Positions 16,782 through 25,585 of a stretch of 64,000 bases of DNA are shown one piece after another (the stretch's first letter is position 1; the number at the start of each line of letters is the position of its first letter). The notes below the pieces were generated by a model that saw only the letters and a program-made list of their open reading frames with translations, made no database searches and was not told the origin of the DNA. The stretch comes from Thermoplasmata archaeon (GTDB lineage: Archaea; Thermoplasmatota; Thermoplasmata; Thermoplasmatales; Thermoplasmataceae), in the NCBI GenBank assembly GCA_021797735.1, contig JAJZZE010000052.1:25553-89552 (forward strand), written 5' to 3'. The position numbers and the translations under genes are program-made.

Positions 16782-16816
16782 TACTAAGATAATTATTATC
16801 TGGATTTAAATTTTGG

Positions 16817-17734
16817 TTATTTCTTATAATTTAAATAATAAATAATTTCCTCCGGATAATCATCAAATTTAAAGCCACTTTTTAAATAAAATTCCTTTGC
16901 AAAATTTTCGTTATTTACCCATAGAAAAACATAATGGAATGATAATGCCTTTAACCTGTTAAGTGCCGAAAATAATAAATATTTGCCAATGCCTTTTTTT
17001 CTGTACTCACGCTTTACAAACAGTGAAACAATAAAAGCCCTGTCAAAACCAAGCTGTGCACATATTGTTGCCGCTATTACCCTGCCCTTGTTTTTAATGA
17101 TTATTGACGCCTCATCTAATATTTTTCCATATTCACCATTGAATAAGTTATGTACAGATTTTAATCTATCTTCCCTTTTATCACTGAATAATATCTTGTC
17201 TGATGTATACTTAAATGATTCATATTCAGCATCCGCATATAAATCTTTATTCAGATCCTTTATACCGGATATACTGTAATTTATATGAACAACGCTATAT
17301 TTATAATCGTTTAAATCGGCAACCATTCTTTTTCTTATTATCTTTTTGAAGCCAGTATCTTTTAAATAAGTCTCTACCAGTTCATTTCCATTGAATACCG
17401 GGTTGAGCATTAATTTTTTCCTTGATTTTTTTGCAGTATCTATTATCCAGTCAAAAAATTCTTTTAATCTTATTTCATTAACCTTTTTCTCCGATATGAA
17501 ACCTATATCTGCATATAACCTGTCTCCTTTTTCTGTTGATTCCATTACATATGCATAACCTATAAATTCCTTTTTCTCCAGCATTATTTTATATTTTATT
17601 TTATTTTCATTCAATAAACCTATTATGCTTTGATAACTACTTTTAACATCAAGGTCTGGAAATTTCTTTGATAAGTAATCTATTTCCTTTTTTAGGATAA
17701 CCTCCCAGTTGAGTTTATAATTATCTTCATTCAT
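16817..17734 (-). CDS. GNAT-family N-acetyltransferase, possibly two GNAT modules
   Basis: A 305-residue protein. The C-terminal module (residues about 190-300) has the acetyl-CoA loop REYRKKGIGKYLLFSALN followed by FLWVNNENFAKEFYLKSGF, standard for GNAT. The N-terminal half (FIGYAYVMES, then IRLKEFFDWIIDTAKKSRK and YLKDTGFKKI) also resembles a degenerate GNAT fold, so a tandem-GNAT architecture is likely. Target unknown. Its start overlaps the end of the Sua5 gene by 8 bp, so it is translationally coupled to tRNA modification; a tRNA or ribosomal-protein substrate would be a reasonable but untested guess. Confidence 0.82.
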   Translation of the reverse strand: MNEDNYKLNWEVILKKEIDYLSKKFPDLDVKSSYQSIIGLLNENKIKYKIMLEKKEFIGYAYVMESTEKGDRLYADIGFISEKKVNEIRLKEFFDWIIDTAKKSRKKLMLNPVFNGNELVETYLKDTGFKKIIRKRMVADLNDYKYSVVHINYSISGIKDLNKDLYADAEYESFKYTSDKILFSDKREDRLKSVHNLFNGEYGKILDEASIIIKNKGRVIAATICAQLGFDRAFIVSLFVKREYRKKGIGKYLLFSALNRLKALSFHYVFLWVNNENFAKEFYLKSGFKFDDYPEEIIYYLNYKK

Positions 17735-18770
17735 TTAAAACCTTATCTATTTTATCTATATTTTCTTTATCCTTTACTGCAGTAAAACTTGCTTTTCTTA
17801 TTCTATTCATTACAGCCAGGCCAATGCCTTTTTCATCGAAGGATTGTATAACACCGTATTCTTTATCAGAATTATCCAGCAACCTGAAGTCATAGAATAG
17901 GTTATGTGCAACCTCATATATGTCTTTTCCGAGGATTATTTTATCATATTTTGCATATTCTGCATTATCATACGAACATAGTGTAAGAAAATCCCTGGAA
18001 TTATCAGATGATATAAATTCCCTGAATTTTTCCTTATTTTCAATTAAAAATAGTTTTTTCGAAGGTGCGTAATGCCTGTATTTTAATCCCGGTGTTAAAG
18101 CTATTTTAGATTCAGTATAACCCCCAACATATTCACTTGCATGAACATCGCCCAAAATGGATATGGTATCTTCCAGTGAGAATGCTCCCGGCCTCAACAT
18201 TTCATATGGTTTTTCTGTACAGTCAATAATTGTTGATTCAACACCATATTTTACCCTACCAGCATTTAATATTACATCCACCCTGTTATTCAATTCCTTT
18301 ATGGCGGTTACAGAATCAACTATGCTGGGTTTTGTTGCAAGATTTGCACTGGGAGCAGCTATGGGTCCCGCCTCATCAATTAATTTCGATGCTATTTTAT
18401 TATCTGGAAACCTTACACATACCGTATCTAAATCTGAGGTAACTATGCCCGGAACTTTATTTTTCTTTTTTAATAACAATGTTAATGGTGAGGGCCATAC
18501 ATTTTTCATTTTATCTAATAAATCCTCATCAATATATGCAACATCATCCAGCATATTAAAATTTGATATGTGGACAATTAAAGGATTATCGGCAGGTCTA
18601 TTTTTCGCCTCAAATATTTTTTTGCATGCCCTTTCATTGAAGGCATCTGCACCCAAACCGTATACAGTTTCTGTTGGGAATACCGCAGTCCCTCCATTTT
18701 TTATTATTAATGCTGCCCTATGTATCGAATCTTCCAGATGTGCATCATCAACATCTAATACTTCTGTCAT
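17727..18770 (-). CDS. sua5: Threonylcarbamoyl-AMP synthase, Sua5 type
   Basis: A 347-residue Sua5 protein. It makes threonylcarbamoyl-AMP from threonine, bicarbonate and ATP for the t6A37 modification of ANN-decoding tRNAs. The YrdC domain occupies the first ~200 residues (GGTAVFPTETVYGLGADAF, KNRPADNPLIVHI, GPIAAPSANLATKPS). The linker with TPGLKYRHYAP and the ~110-residue Rossmann-like Sua5 domain follow. Length and domains are typical for the archaeal enzyme. It forms an operon with the downstream acetyltransferase. Confidence 0.94.
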   Translation of the reverse strand: MTEVLDVDDAHLEDSIHRAALIIKNGGTAVFPTETVYGLGADAFNERACKKIFEAKNRPADNPLIVHISNFNMLDDVAYIDEDLLDKMKNVWPSPLTLLLKKKNKVPGIVTSDLDTVCVRFPDNKIASKLIDEAGPIAAPSANLATKPSIVDSVTAIKELNNRVDVILNAGRVKYGVESTIIDCTEKPYEMLRPGAFSLEDTISILGDVHASEYVGGYTESKIALTPGLKYRHYAPSKKLFLIENKEKFREFISSDNSRDFLTLCSYDNAEYAKYDKIILGKDIYEVAHNLFYDFRLLDNSDKEYGVIQSFDEKGIGLAVMNRIRKASFTAVKDKENIDKIDKVLNE

Positions 18771-18840
18771 TCCTTTTATATATTACAAGGTTTTATTTAA
18801 GAATTCCATATACTTTGAATTATTTTAGTTTATAAATTTT

Positions 18841-19112
18841 ATTTATAGCTATCCGGTTAGAAAATCTGCAATTCTGGTAATTAAGCCCATATCACGTCCA
18901 GGAATAGCCTTACAGAGATCGTGTACATGGAGTTAAGTGAGAATTATTGGAAGGATAATAGCGAAAAAGTATTGAAGGCATAACAGGAATAGAATTAACC
19001 GGATTCTGCACAGTATATCAAATGATGCTGGAACGTTCTGCCTCATGTGCTTGAACCATCCAGAAGGTCGATGGATAGAAGGAATTGTTTGCCCCACTGC
19101 CATACAGAAAAA
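18841..19112. other. Intergenic stretch, unassigned, with a possible decayed frame
   Basis: About 270 bp between divergent sua5 and the aminopeptidase gene. By eye it is less AT-rich than other intergenic DNA. One plus-strand frame after 18970 is open for about 50 codons, including NDAGTFCLMCLNHPEG, but has no start and I recognise no family. I looked for RNase P and SRP RNA core motifs and did not find them. It may be a gene relic or a small RNA locus. Confidence 0.3.
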
Positions 19113-19120
19113 TTATATTA
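19113..19120 (+). promoter_or_regulatory. TATA box for the tricorn-factor aminopeptidase
   Basis: TTATATTA is centred about 24 bp before the ATG at 19140, consistent with a leaderless transcript. Confidence 0.5.
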
Positions 19121-19139
19121 TGCTTCATAATATACATTT

Positions 19140-21524
19140 ATGGAGATATTAAATTATAACCTGGATTTTGATATAAATAGTGGGGATTTTACATATAGCT
19201 GTCATGAGATTATAAAATTACAGGGTAATGAGGAAAAATTAATTTTAAACACATTAAATCTAAACATTAAGAAAATAACTGTAAACAAATCTATAAAAAA
19301 CTACAAAGAGTTAAGGGAAAATCAGGAAATTGTTGTTGATGGCATAATAACATCTGATGCAGTAGTTGAAATTAATTTTACGGGTAAAATACCGGAAGAA
19401 CTACAGGGATTTTACAGGTCAAAAACGGATAATGGATATATGTTTTCAACCCAGTTTGAATCAAGTGATGCAAGGAGATTATTTCTATGTATAGATCACC
19501 CCTCATACAAAGCAACGTTTGATATCTCAGTAACAGTAGATTCGAATTTAAAGGCAATATCCAATATGCCAGTTGAAAAGGAAGAAATAATAAACGGCAG
19601 AAAAAAAATAAAATTCTCACAGACACCAAAAATGTCCACATATTTATTATATCTGGGAATAGCTGATTTTGATGAAAGGTCAATAAGGTTTGATGGCAAC
19701 AAGGAACTAATTCTTGCCGCACCCAGAAACCATTTAGCAAAATCCGATTATCCACTGGAGGTCGCAAAAAAATCAATAGAGTTTTATGAAAAGTATTTTG
19801 ATATAGAATATCCACTGCCTAAAGAGCATTTAATAGCGGTTCCTGAATTTGCTGCAGGTGCAATGGAAAACTGGGGAGCAATAACATTCAGGGAAATATA
19901 CCTTTATTTAGATGAATATAGTGGAAGTAGAACAAAAAAATTAATAGGGGAAGTCATAGCGCATGAACTTGCACACCAGTGGTTCGGTGATCTGGTAACA
20001 ATGAAATGGTGGGATGATTTATGGTTAAATGAAAGTTTTGCAACGTTTATGTCATATAAAACAATAGACCATTTATACCCCGAATATGATATGTTTTCAG
20101 ATCTTTTAGCGATGGAAACATCCGGTGCTTTACTGGGTGATTCATTAATAAATTCGCATCCTATAGAGGTTGAGGTTAAAAAACCAGATGATGTTTCACA
20201 GATCTTTGATGAAATAAGCTATGGCAAAGGTGGAAGTATATTAAGAATGATCAACTCATTTGTAACCGATGAAGTATTTAAAAAGGGTTTAAATTTATAT
20301 TTAAATAATTTCAAATATAGAAATGCTGAAGGTTCGGACCTGTGGGAATATGTAGGCAAAGTTTCGGATCAACCTGTAAGAGGTGTTATGGAATCATTTA
20401 TAAAACAGGTTGGATATCCAATCATAGAAGCAGATATAGATGATAACAGAATAAAATTAAATCAGTACAGGTTTTTATTGAACGGTAAGAAACAGATAAT
20501 GAAATGGAAAATACCGTTGACAGTAAAATATAAAAATGGTAATGAAAGTATTTTATTTGATACTGAGACAATGGATATTGACTACAGTGATAGCTTTATA
20601 AAATTAAACGATGATGAAACTGGATTTTACAGGGTATTATATTCAGATGAATTATATAAAAACATATTTGATAAAATAGATTTATTGAGCAATAAGGATA
20701 TATTTGGAATAATGAATGATTATTATTCATTTTTATTATCAGGTAAAATAAGCCTTGACAGGTATATAGAAACTGTAAAGCATTTTATGCATCTAAATAA
20801 CCCCTTAATTGTAACTGAGATATCAAACGAATTATTCTCATTATATACAATATATGAGAATAAAAAAATTATTGAAATTAACAACAAATTTCTGGGTGAT
20901 AAACTAAAGGTATTATCCGCAAAAAAGGAGAATGAGGATATAAATATATCGATATTGAGGGGTGTAATAGGTTACAGGTATGCAATAATAAATAAAGAGT
21001 ATGCAGAAAAACTGAAAGATGAAATTGATAACATTCAGGATATTGACCCGGATATGAGACTATCCGTTATTACAGCCTATGCAATTGCAACAAACGATAT
21101 TAAAAAATTAGAGGATTTATTTAACAAATCCGGTAATGACGAGGATAAAATAAGAATAATAAATGCAATGGCATGGCTTAACGGAAAGGAAAATTTTGAT
21201 GAGATAAGCAATTTAATAGAAACACACGGAATAAAAATACAGGATTCAATGAGGTATTATATCTCGGCATCGTTGAACAAAAACCTGAGGGAATACCTGT
21301 ACAATAGTTTTGAAAAAATAGTAAATAACCACCAGAAATACTTTGCGGGGTCAGGAAGTACATCAAGGTTAATAGAAAATATAATCCCCCTTATAGGTTT
21401 AAAGCATATAAATGAAATAGAAGAAAAATTAAATAATCTCAGCATAAGGGAAGCAACAAGGGGAATCAGGAAAGGCATGGAATACCTGAATATATATAAT
21501 AATTTAATTCAAAAAATAAATTAA
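19140..21524 (+). CDS. Tricorn protease-interacting factor F2/F3-type aminopeptidase (M1)
   Basis: A 794-residue M1 zinc aminopeptidase, close in length to the tricorn-interacting factors F2 and F3 of Thermoplasma. These trim oligopeptides released by the proteasome and tricorn into free amino acids. The substrate motif GAMENWG is followed by the zinc site HELAHQWFGD...NESFA. The N-terminal beta-domain and the long C-terminal alpha-helical domain are present. It is cytosolic with no signal peptide. From motifs alone F2 and F3 cannot be told apart. No tricorn core gene lies in this window. Confidence 0.92.
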   Translation: MEILNYNLDFDINSGDFTYSCHEIIKLQGNEEKLILNTLNLNIKKITVNKSIKNYKELRENQEIVVDGIITSDAVVEINFTGKIPEELQGFYRSKTDNGYMFSTQFESSDARRLFLCIDHPSYKATFDISVTVDSNLKAISNMPVEKEEIINGRKKIKFSQTPKMSTYLLYLGIADFDERSIRFDGNKELILAAPRNHLAKSDYPLEVAKKSIEFYEKYFDIEYPLPKEHLIAVPEFAAGAMENWGAITFREIYLYLDEYSGSRTKKLIGEVIAHELAHQWFGDLVTMKWWDDLWLNESFATFMSYKTIDHLYPEYDMFSDLLAMETSGALLGDSLINSHPIEVEVKKPDDVSQIFDEISYGKGGSILRMINSFVTDEVFKKGLNLYLNNFKYRNAEGSDLWEYVGKVSDQPVRGVMESFIKQVGYPIIEADIDDNRIKLNQYRFLLNGKKQIMKWKIPLTVKYKNGNESILFDTETMDIDYSDSFIKLNDDETGFYRVLYSDELYKNIFDKIDLLSNKDIFGIMNDYYSFLLSGKISLDRYIETVKHFMHLNNPLIVTEISNELFSLYTIYENKKIIEINNKFLGDKLKVLSAKKENEDINISILRGVIGYRYAIINKEYAEKLKDEIDNIQDIDPDMRLSVITAYAIATNDIKKLEDLFNKSGNDEDKIRIINAMAWLNGKENFDEISNLIETHGIKIQDSMRYYISASLNKNLREYLYNSFEKIVNNHQKYFAGSGSTSRLIENIIPLIGLKHINEIEEKLNNLSIREATRGIRKGMEYLNIYNNLIQKIN

Positions 21525-21526
21525 AA

Positions 21527-22816
21527 TTAAAAACCTTTTGTTATGTTAATGTTTTCGGCCTTAACCGATGGCATTATTGATGAATGGATCTCATCCCACC
21601 ATTTTACATATTTTTCCTCGTTTGATATCTCTGTTATATTTTTTAATATATTTAATATTGAATCACTTATCCTTATTCCAGAAACATTACCCTTTATTTC
21701 CCCATTTTTTACCAGGAAAACTCCATCCCTTGGAACGGTTGAAAATGTGCCGGTTCTTTCATCCTGAAACCTTGTGTACCATGAGTTATTTATATATAAC
21801 CCACTGTCCATTGAGCTTATCATATCATTGATATCCTTATTTCCTTTTTCCATATGTATCTGCCACGGTGACGGTGATATTATTCCAGCATTTCCAGTAG
21901 TCTTTACGCCTGCCTTTCTGGCAGTTGAATATGAATGCATATAATTTTTTAATGTACCGTTGCTTATTAAATCAAGCTTTTCTGTCATTGTGCCCTCCTC
22001 ATCAACAGGTGTAAAGCCTATACCATTTTTATTCAGTGGGTCATCGTATAGATTCACGTTCTTCGATGCAATGTTTTCATTTAATTTACCTATAAATGGA
22101 CTTAATCCGGAATCAATATCAAAATATGATAAAAATCCTATGTTATATGTTAATATTGTTCCAATAAGATATGGTGACATTAAAACATCATACTTCCCCT
22201 CATTTATATCTATTTTATTATTTCCATTTAAAGCTGTTTCTGCCGCATTTTCACCTATTTTATAGGGATCTATATTTTTTACCGCATCAATTCCATAGTG
22301 CAGGCCTTCCTGACCTGAATAATCTCCCTTAAATGATCTTAAAACTATCTCTATTCCCGAGTTATAATAGGTTTCATCATTATAATTTGTTTTTATTCTT
22401 GTTTTTGCATAATTTTTATATATTAATCCTGCGTTTTGATCTGTTTTATTTTTTAATGATGCATCTATTAATTGCTGTGATAAATCATAGATATCCACCT
22501 CATCAATATCCTCTTCCCCTGAACTGTAATTATAATGCTCCGGATTTATGCCGTAATATGAGGGGTTGTCAGGAATCATATTCAGCGTTTTATCTATTTT
22601 TTCTATGTAATAATCTATATTATTATAATCTTTTATTAAAATATCCATGGTTTTTTTATTTCTGGATGCAAATACATCTGTATAACTTTCCTCCCAGTTG
22701 TTGAATAGATCCATTGAATTATTTGAAAACCTCAACTCCTTTATATTTTCATAATTTTCGGCTATTGCAAATTCATCACATACATTTTTCAATTTTTTCG
22801 TTAATTCCTCTATCAT
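21527..22816 (-). CDS. pmbA: TldE/PmbA-like metalloprotease-partner protein
   Basis: About 429 residues of the TldD/PmbA family. This subunit lacks the HExxxH zinc site and pairs with TldD, the catalytic subunit, to form a heterodimeric peptidase for unfolded peptides. Recognisable blocks are LDLISNGTLKNYMHSYSTAR, KTTGNAGIISPSPWQIHME and DERTGTFSTVPRDGVFLVKNG. The frame is open to an ATG at 22882, but those 22 extra residues are encoded by an apparent transposon-relic sequence. The Met at 22816 (MIEELTKKL) is the more natural start. It ends 3 bp from the convergent aminopeptidase gene. Confidence 0.85.
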   Translation of the reverse strand: MIEELTKKLKNVCDEFAIAENYENIKELRFSNNSMDLFNNWEESYTDVFASRNKKTMDILIKDYNNIDYYIEKIDKTLNMIPDNPSYYGINPEHYNYSSGEEDIDEVDIYDLSQQLIDASLKNKTDQNAGLIYKNYAKTRIKTNYNDETYYNSGIEIVLRSFKGDYSGQEGLHYGIDAVKNIDPYKIGENAAETALNGNNKIDINEGKYDVLMSPYLIGTILTYNIGFLSYFDIDSGLSPFIGKLNENIASKNVNLYDDPLNKNGIGFTPVDEEGTMTEKLDLISNGTLKNYMHSYSTARKAGVKTTGNAGIISPSPWQIHMEKGNKDINDMISSMDSGLYINNSWYTRFQDERTGTFSTVPRDGVFLVKNGEIKGNVSGIRISDSILNILKNITEISNEEKYVKWWDEIHSSIMPSVKAENINITKGF

Positions 22817-22945
22817 CTGATCGTCCTCATAGCTACCGCTCTCTTCCTGGGCTGGAGACGGAATTTTACCCCTCCACCACACTTTATTAACCCTGCTTTT
22901 ATTACATTTACATACATCTTTTACCCCTCTTTTTAATAATCACCG

Positions 22946-23120
22946 TTGTTAGCATTAATGGTTTGTTTCGCATATTTAAAACGGGAACCTACGGATCCCG
23001 TCCAGTCATGCCTGACCACCTCTCTGTTTAACGACTTTAATACTTTTCAAAGTTTCCCAATCAACTCCTGCATTCCCCTCATGGAACGGACCCACGGTTT
23101 TAGTTGTGGGCAGTTTATAA
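22946..23120 (+). pseudogene. 3' relic of a TnpB/OrfB-type (IS200/IS605, IS1341) gene
   Basis: The tldD-pmbA gap contains short plus-strand frames resembling a TnpB C-terminus. Frame one gives GSRPVMPDHL then a stop. Another gives SQSTPAFPSWNGPTVLVVGS followed by L and stop at 23118-23120. The last codons coincide with the hairpin CCCACGG TTTTA GTTGTGGG at 23091-23110. This is the kind of stem that ends IS200/IS605-type elements and forms the scaffold of TnpB guide RNAs. Frames are broken and the catalytic part is gone, so this is a dead fragment. The resemblance was read by eye. Confidence 0.5.
23091..23110 (+). repeat. Hairpin at the TnpB-relic end
   Basis: CCCACGGTTTTAGTTGTGGG can form a stem of about 5-7 pairs. 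It overlaps the last codons of the TnpB-like relic, the usual place for the right-end stem of such elements. Confidence 0.55.
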
Positions 23121-23122
23121 TA

Positions 23123-24499
23123 TCATTTCATGAAAACATTTTTTAACCGTATGTGTGGTCCACCCATCCATACTTCAACTCCCTGTTCCGGATCTCCCTT
23201 TCCGCAGGTACCCGCATTAAATCTCAGGTCATTGCCTATTGCATCTATTGAGGAATAAAACTTGACGGTATTTGTTTCCAGTACGGGCCTTCTTATCTGT
23301 TCTTTGATTTCACCATTTTCTATTAAATATGCTTCCTTGCCAACATATTTTTCATTGAATCTTACATCATCTATATTCCATTCGGTAAAATTTTTCATAT
23401 AAATTCCATGCTTTATATCCTCAATCAATTCGTCGAATTTGTAATCTTTAGGTTCTATATATGTAGTGCTCATCCTGGCCAATGGCTCCATATCCCATGA
23501 TGATGACCTGCCACCACCATTTGGTTCTGAATTGCTTATTGCGGCACTTTCCCTGTTGAGTATAAATTCATTTGTATAACCATTTTTATATAGCTCCCTT
23601 TTTCTGGCTTTTGTACCCTCATCATCGTATAGATAATATCCATAACTATCGTGCATTGTCGGGTCGTCAACAACATTTACTATATCGGAACCCACTTTTA
23701 ACGGATAATTATCAGGTTTTATAAAGGATCCACCTGCCTGTGCTGATTCACGGCCTATTATCCTGTCATATTCCATTGGGTGCCCGCATGATTCATGCGC
23801 TACTATACCTGAAACTTCTGGACCAGCGATTAAATCATAATTGCCTGGCTGTATATGTTTTGCCTTTATTGATTTTTTTAAGCTTTTTATATCATTTTTT
23901 ATATCATCATTCAGGTCAATGCTATCAAAATATTCATATCCCGTGGTAGCACCGTACTCTTCAAACGATTGTTCAAATTCATTATCCTCTATTACGCCTA
24001 GCATATAAACGTAAAAAATTCTTGAATATTCTGATCTTATATCGGAGCCGTATGAGTTTTTATATATCTGTTTTACCCGTTCATCACTTAAATGGTTTAT
24101 TCTTATCCTTGCATCCAGGGATTCCATTAGCTTATCGTTATCACTTAAAAAGGATATTTTGTCATTATCAGAAACATTTTCTACCTTTTTTATTCCAGTT
24201 TTTGACCATGAATATTTTATATTCCCATTTTTGTTTATTCTGTTTTTCCCTTTCAGCAATGACTTTTTTAATATATTATCAATGACACCCTTTGCATTAT
24301 CAAAGTTTTCTGTTGAAACAAATCCCATAGCTATTGAGTTATTAACACATCTTATTGCATATCCCTGATCTTTACTGAAATCTATTCCCATGAATTCTCC
24401 ATTTTTATATGCCATGGAATTATTTTCGGTTTCCATGTACCTGACATCACAGTAATCAGATCTGTTAGACAAATAATTTAAAATTTCATCAATTATCAT
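23123..24499 (-). CDS. tldD: TldD-like zinc metalloprotease
   Basis: A 458-residue TldD, the catalytic subunit of the TldD/TldE peptidase. The zinc motif HESCGHPMEYDR (HExxxH) lies mid-protein, followed by GRESAQAGGSF and the late GTCGKGDPEQGVEVWMGGP block with the third ligand region. It is cytosolic. The gene lies 3 bp after the CBS-protein stop and is probably co-transcribed with it. The TldE partner follows on the same strand but is now separated by about 300 bp of transposon-relic DNA. Confidence 0.92.
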   Translation of the reverse strand: MIIDEILNYLSNRSDYCDVRYMETENNSMAYKNGEFMGIDFSKDQGYAIRCVNNSIAMGFVSTENFDNAKGVIDNILKKSLLKGKNRINKNGNIKYSWSKTGIKKVENVSDNDKISFLSDNDKLMESLDARIRINHLSDERVKQIYKNSYGSDIRSEYSRIFYVYMLGVIEDNEFEQSFEEYGATTGYEYFDSIDLNDDIKNDIKSLKKSIKAKHIQPGNYDLIAGPEVSGIVAHESCGHPMEYDRIIGRESAQAGGSFIKPDNYPLKVGSDIVNVVDDPTMHDSYGYYLYDDEGTKARKRELYKNGYTNEFILNRESAAISNSEPNGGGRSSSWDMEPLARMSTTYIEPKDYKFDELIEDIKHGIYMKNFTEWNIDDVRFNEKYVGKEAYLIENGEIKEQIRRPVLETNTVKFYSSIDAIGNDLRFNAGTCGKGDPEQGVEVWMGGPHIRLKNVFMK

Positions 24500-24501
24500 A
24501 T

Positions 24502-25581
24502 TTATTTGCCCTTTAGTTTTGTTTCATATCTGTCCAGTATATTTTTTATGCATCTTCCATAATTATAACTGGAATCATCTAAATCCAGGTGTATTTTTGG
24601 TGTTATAAATTTTGTTCTTACCGAATATTTGCCCTTTCCCTCGGTTTTATATTTTCTTACATTAAATAGTAATTTGCCACCACTGCCTGTTATTCTGGAT
24701 ATATTGTTTATGAATTTGTCAGCAAGAAAATACGTTATATCATATAAATCACGGTCATCCTCATTTAATCCAGAAATTTCTATGAAAAATCCCTCCTCAT
24801 TTTCTGTTTCCATGGAATTCAGAATATCCATTATTCCAACTACACCGGTTATTTTTGAATCTCTGTCTGTTATGGGCATAATATGAAGATGGTTTTTTAT
24901 CATTAAATTCGACGTTTCTGTTATATCTGCATCCTCCGTTGAACTTATTGAATTACTCATTAATGATTTTGCTGTTATTTCAATCTTTGATTTTCCTGAG
25001 GTAAACTCACCATAACTTATTTTCTGTTTATCCATTATTATATTATTTATTATATCTTTTAATCTCAGTATTCCGGTTAATTTACCATTTTTTGTTACAG
25101 GAATTTCATATTCATCAAGGCTCCTGATTTTTTCTGTGGAACTTTCAATTTCCTCGTCCTCATCAACGGTTATAACATCCGAAGTCATTATTTCATAATT
25201 TTTTATTGAATTACCATTATTAATTATTCCATTCAGATTCCTTATTATATCAATTCTTGTTAGAATTCCAGTTAATTTATCCTTATTGAATACAGGTAAT
25301 GAATTTAACCCACTTTCCTTTATAAGTTTAACAGCATCAACAACCTCTGATTTTTCATCAATTTTCGGGGTATTTATTGAAAAATTATATACCCTGGAAG
25401 TCGTTCTTACACTACCTCTTCTCAATATGTTTTTATACGTTAACATTGCAACATACTTATTTCCGGACATTACAGGCAATTGCTGTATATCATTCTCTCT
25501 CATTTTTGAAATAGCCTCTGAGATCTTTGCATCCGGATCTATTGTTATTAAATCCCGTTTCATTATTTCTTTTACTTCCAT
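24502..25581 (-). CDS. Four-CBS-domain protein with C-terminal HPF/S30EA-like domain
   Basis: A 359-residue protein. Four CBS motifs are visible at residues about 1-60, 65-125, 130-185 and 205-255 (for example IMKRDLITIDPDAKISEAI and LMSNSISSTEDADITETSNL). CBS pairs bind adenosyl ligands. The last ~95 residues (GFFIEISGLNEDDRDLYDIT ... YETKLKGK) have the pattern of the sigma-54-modulation/ribosome-hibernation (HPF) domain. An inferred role is coupling adenylate energy state to ribosome hibernation. It sits 4 bp from the SHMT-like gene upstream and 2 bp from tldD downstream, in one operon. Confidence 0.85.
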   Translation of the reverse strand: MEVKEIMKRDLITIDPDAKISEAISKMRENDIQQLPVMSGNKYVAMLTYKNILRRGSVRTTSRVYNFSINTPKIDEKSEVVDAVKLIKESGLNSLPVFNKDKLTGILTRIDIIRNLNGIINNGNSIKNYEIMTSDVITVDEDEEIESSTEKIRSLDEYEIPVTKNGKLTGILRLKDIINNIIMDKQKISYGEFTSGKSKIEITAKSLMSNSISSTEDADITETSNLMIKNHLHIMPITDRDSKITGVVGIMDILNSMETENEEGFFIEISGLNEDDRDLYDITYFLADKFINNISRITGSGGKLLFNVRKYKTEGKGKYSVRTKFITPKIHLDLDDSSYNYGRCIKNILDRYETKLKGK

Positions 25582-25585
25582 TCTA

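Noticed and set aside
18157..18828. 223-codon frame opposite sua5
   Set aside because: Fully antisense to a well-supported enzyme with all motifs; Ser/Phe-rich shadow translation.
18841..19112. Possible RNase P or SRP RNA in the less AT-rich intergenic stretch
   Set aside because: I searched both strands by eye for conserved core motifs of these RNAs and found none; structure alone was not convincing.
22817..22882. N-terminal extension of tldE to the ATG at 22882
   Set aside because: The 22 extra residues are encoded by transposon-relic DNA and are not family-like; the Met at 22816 is preferred.
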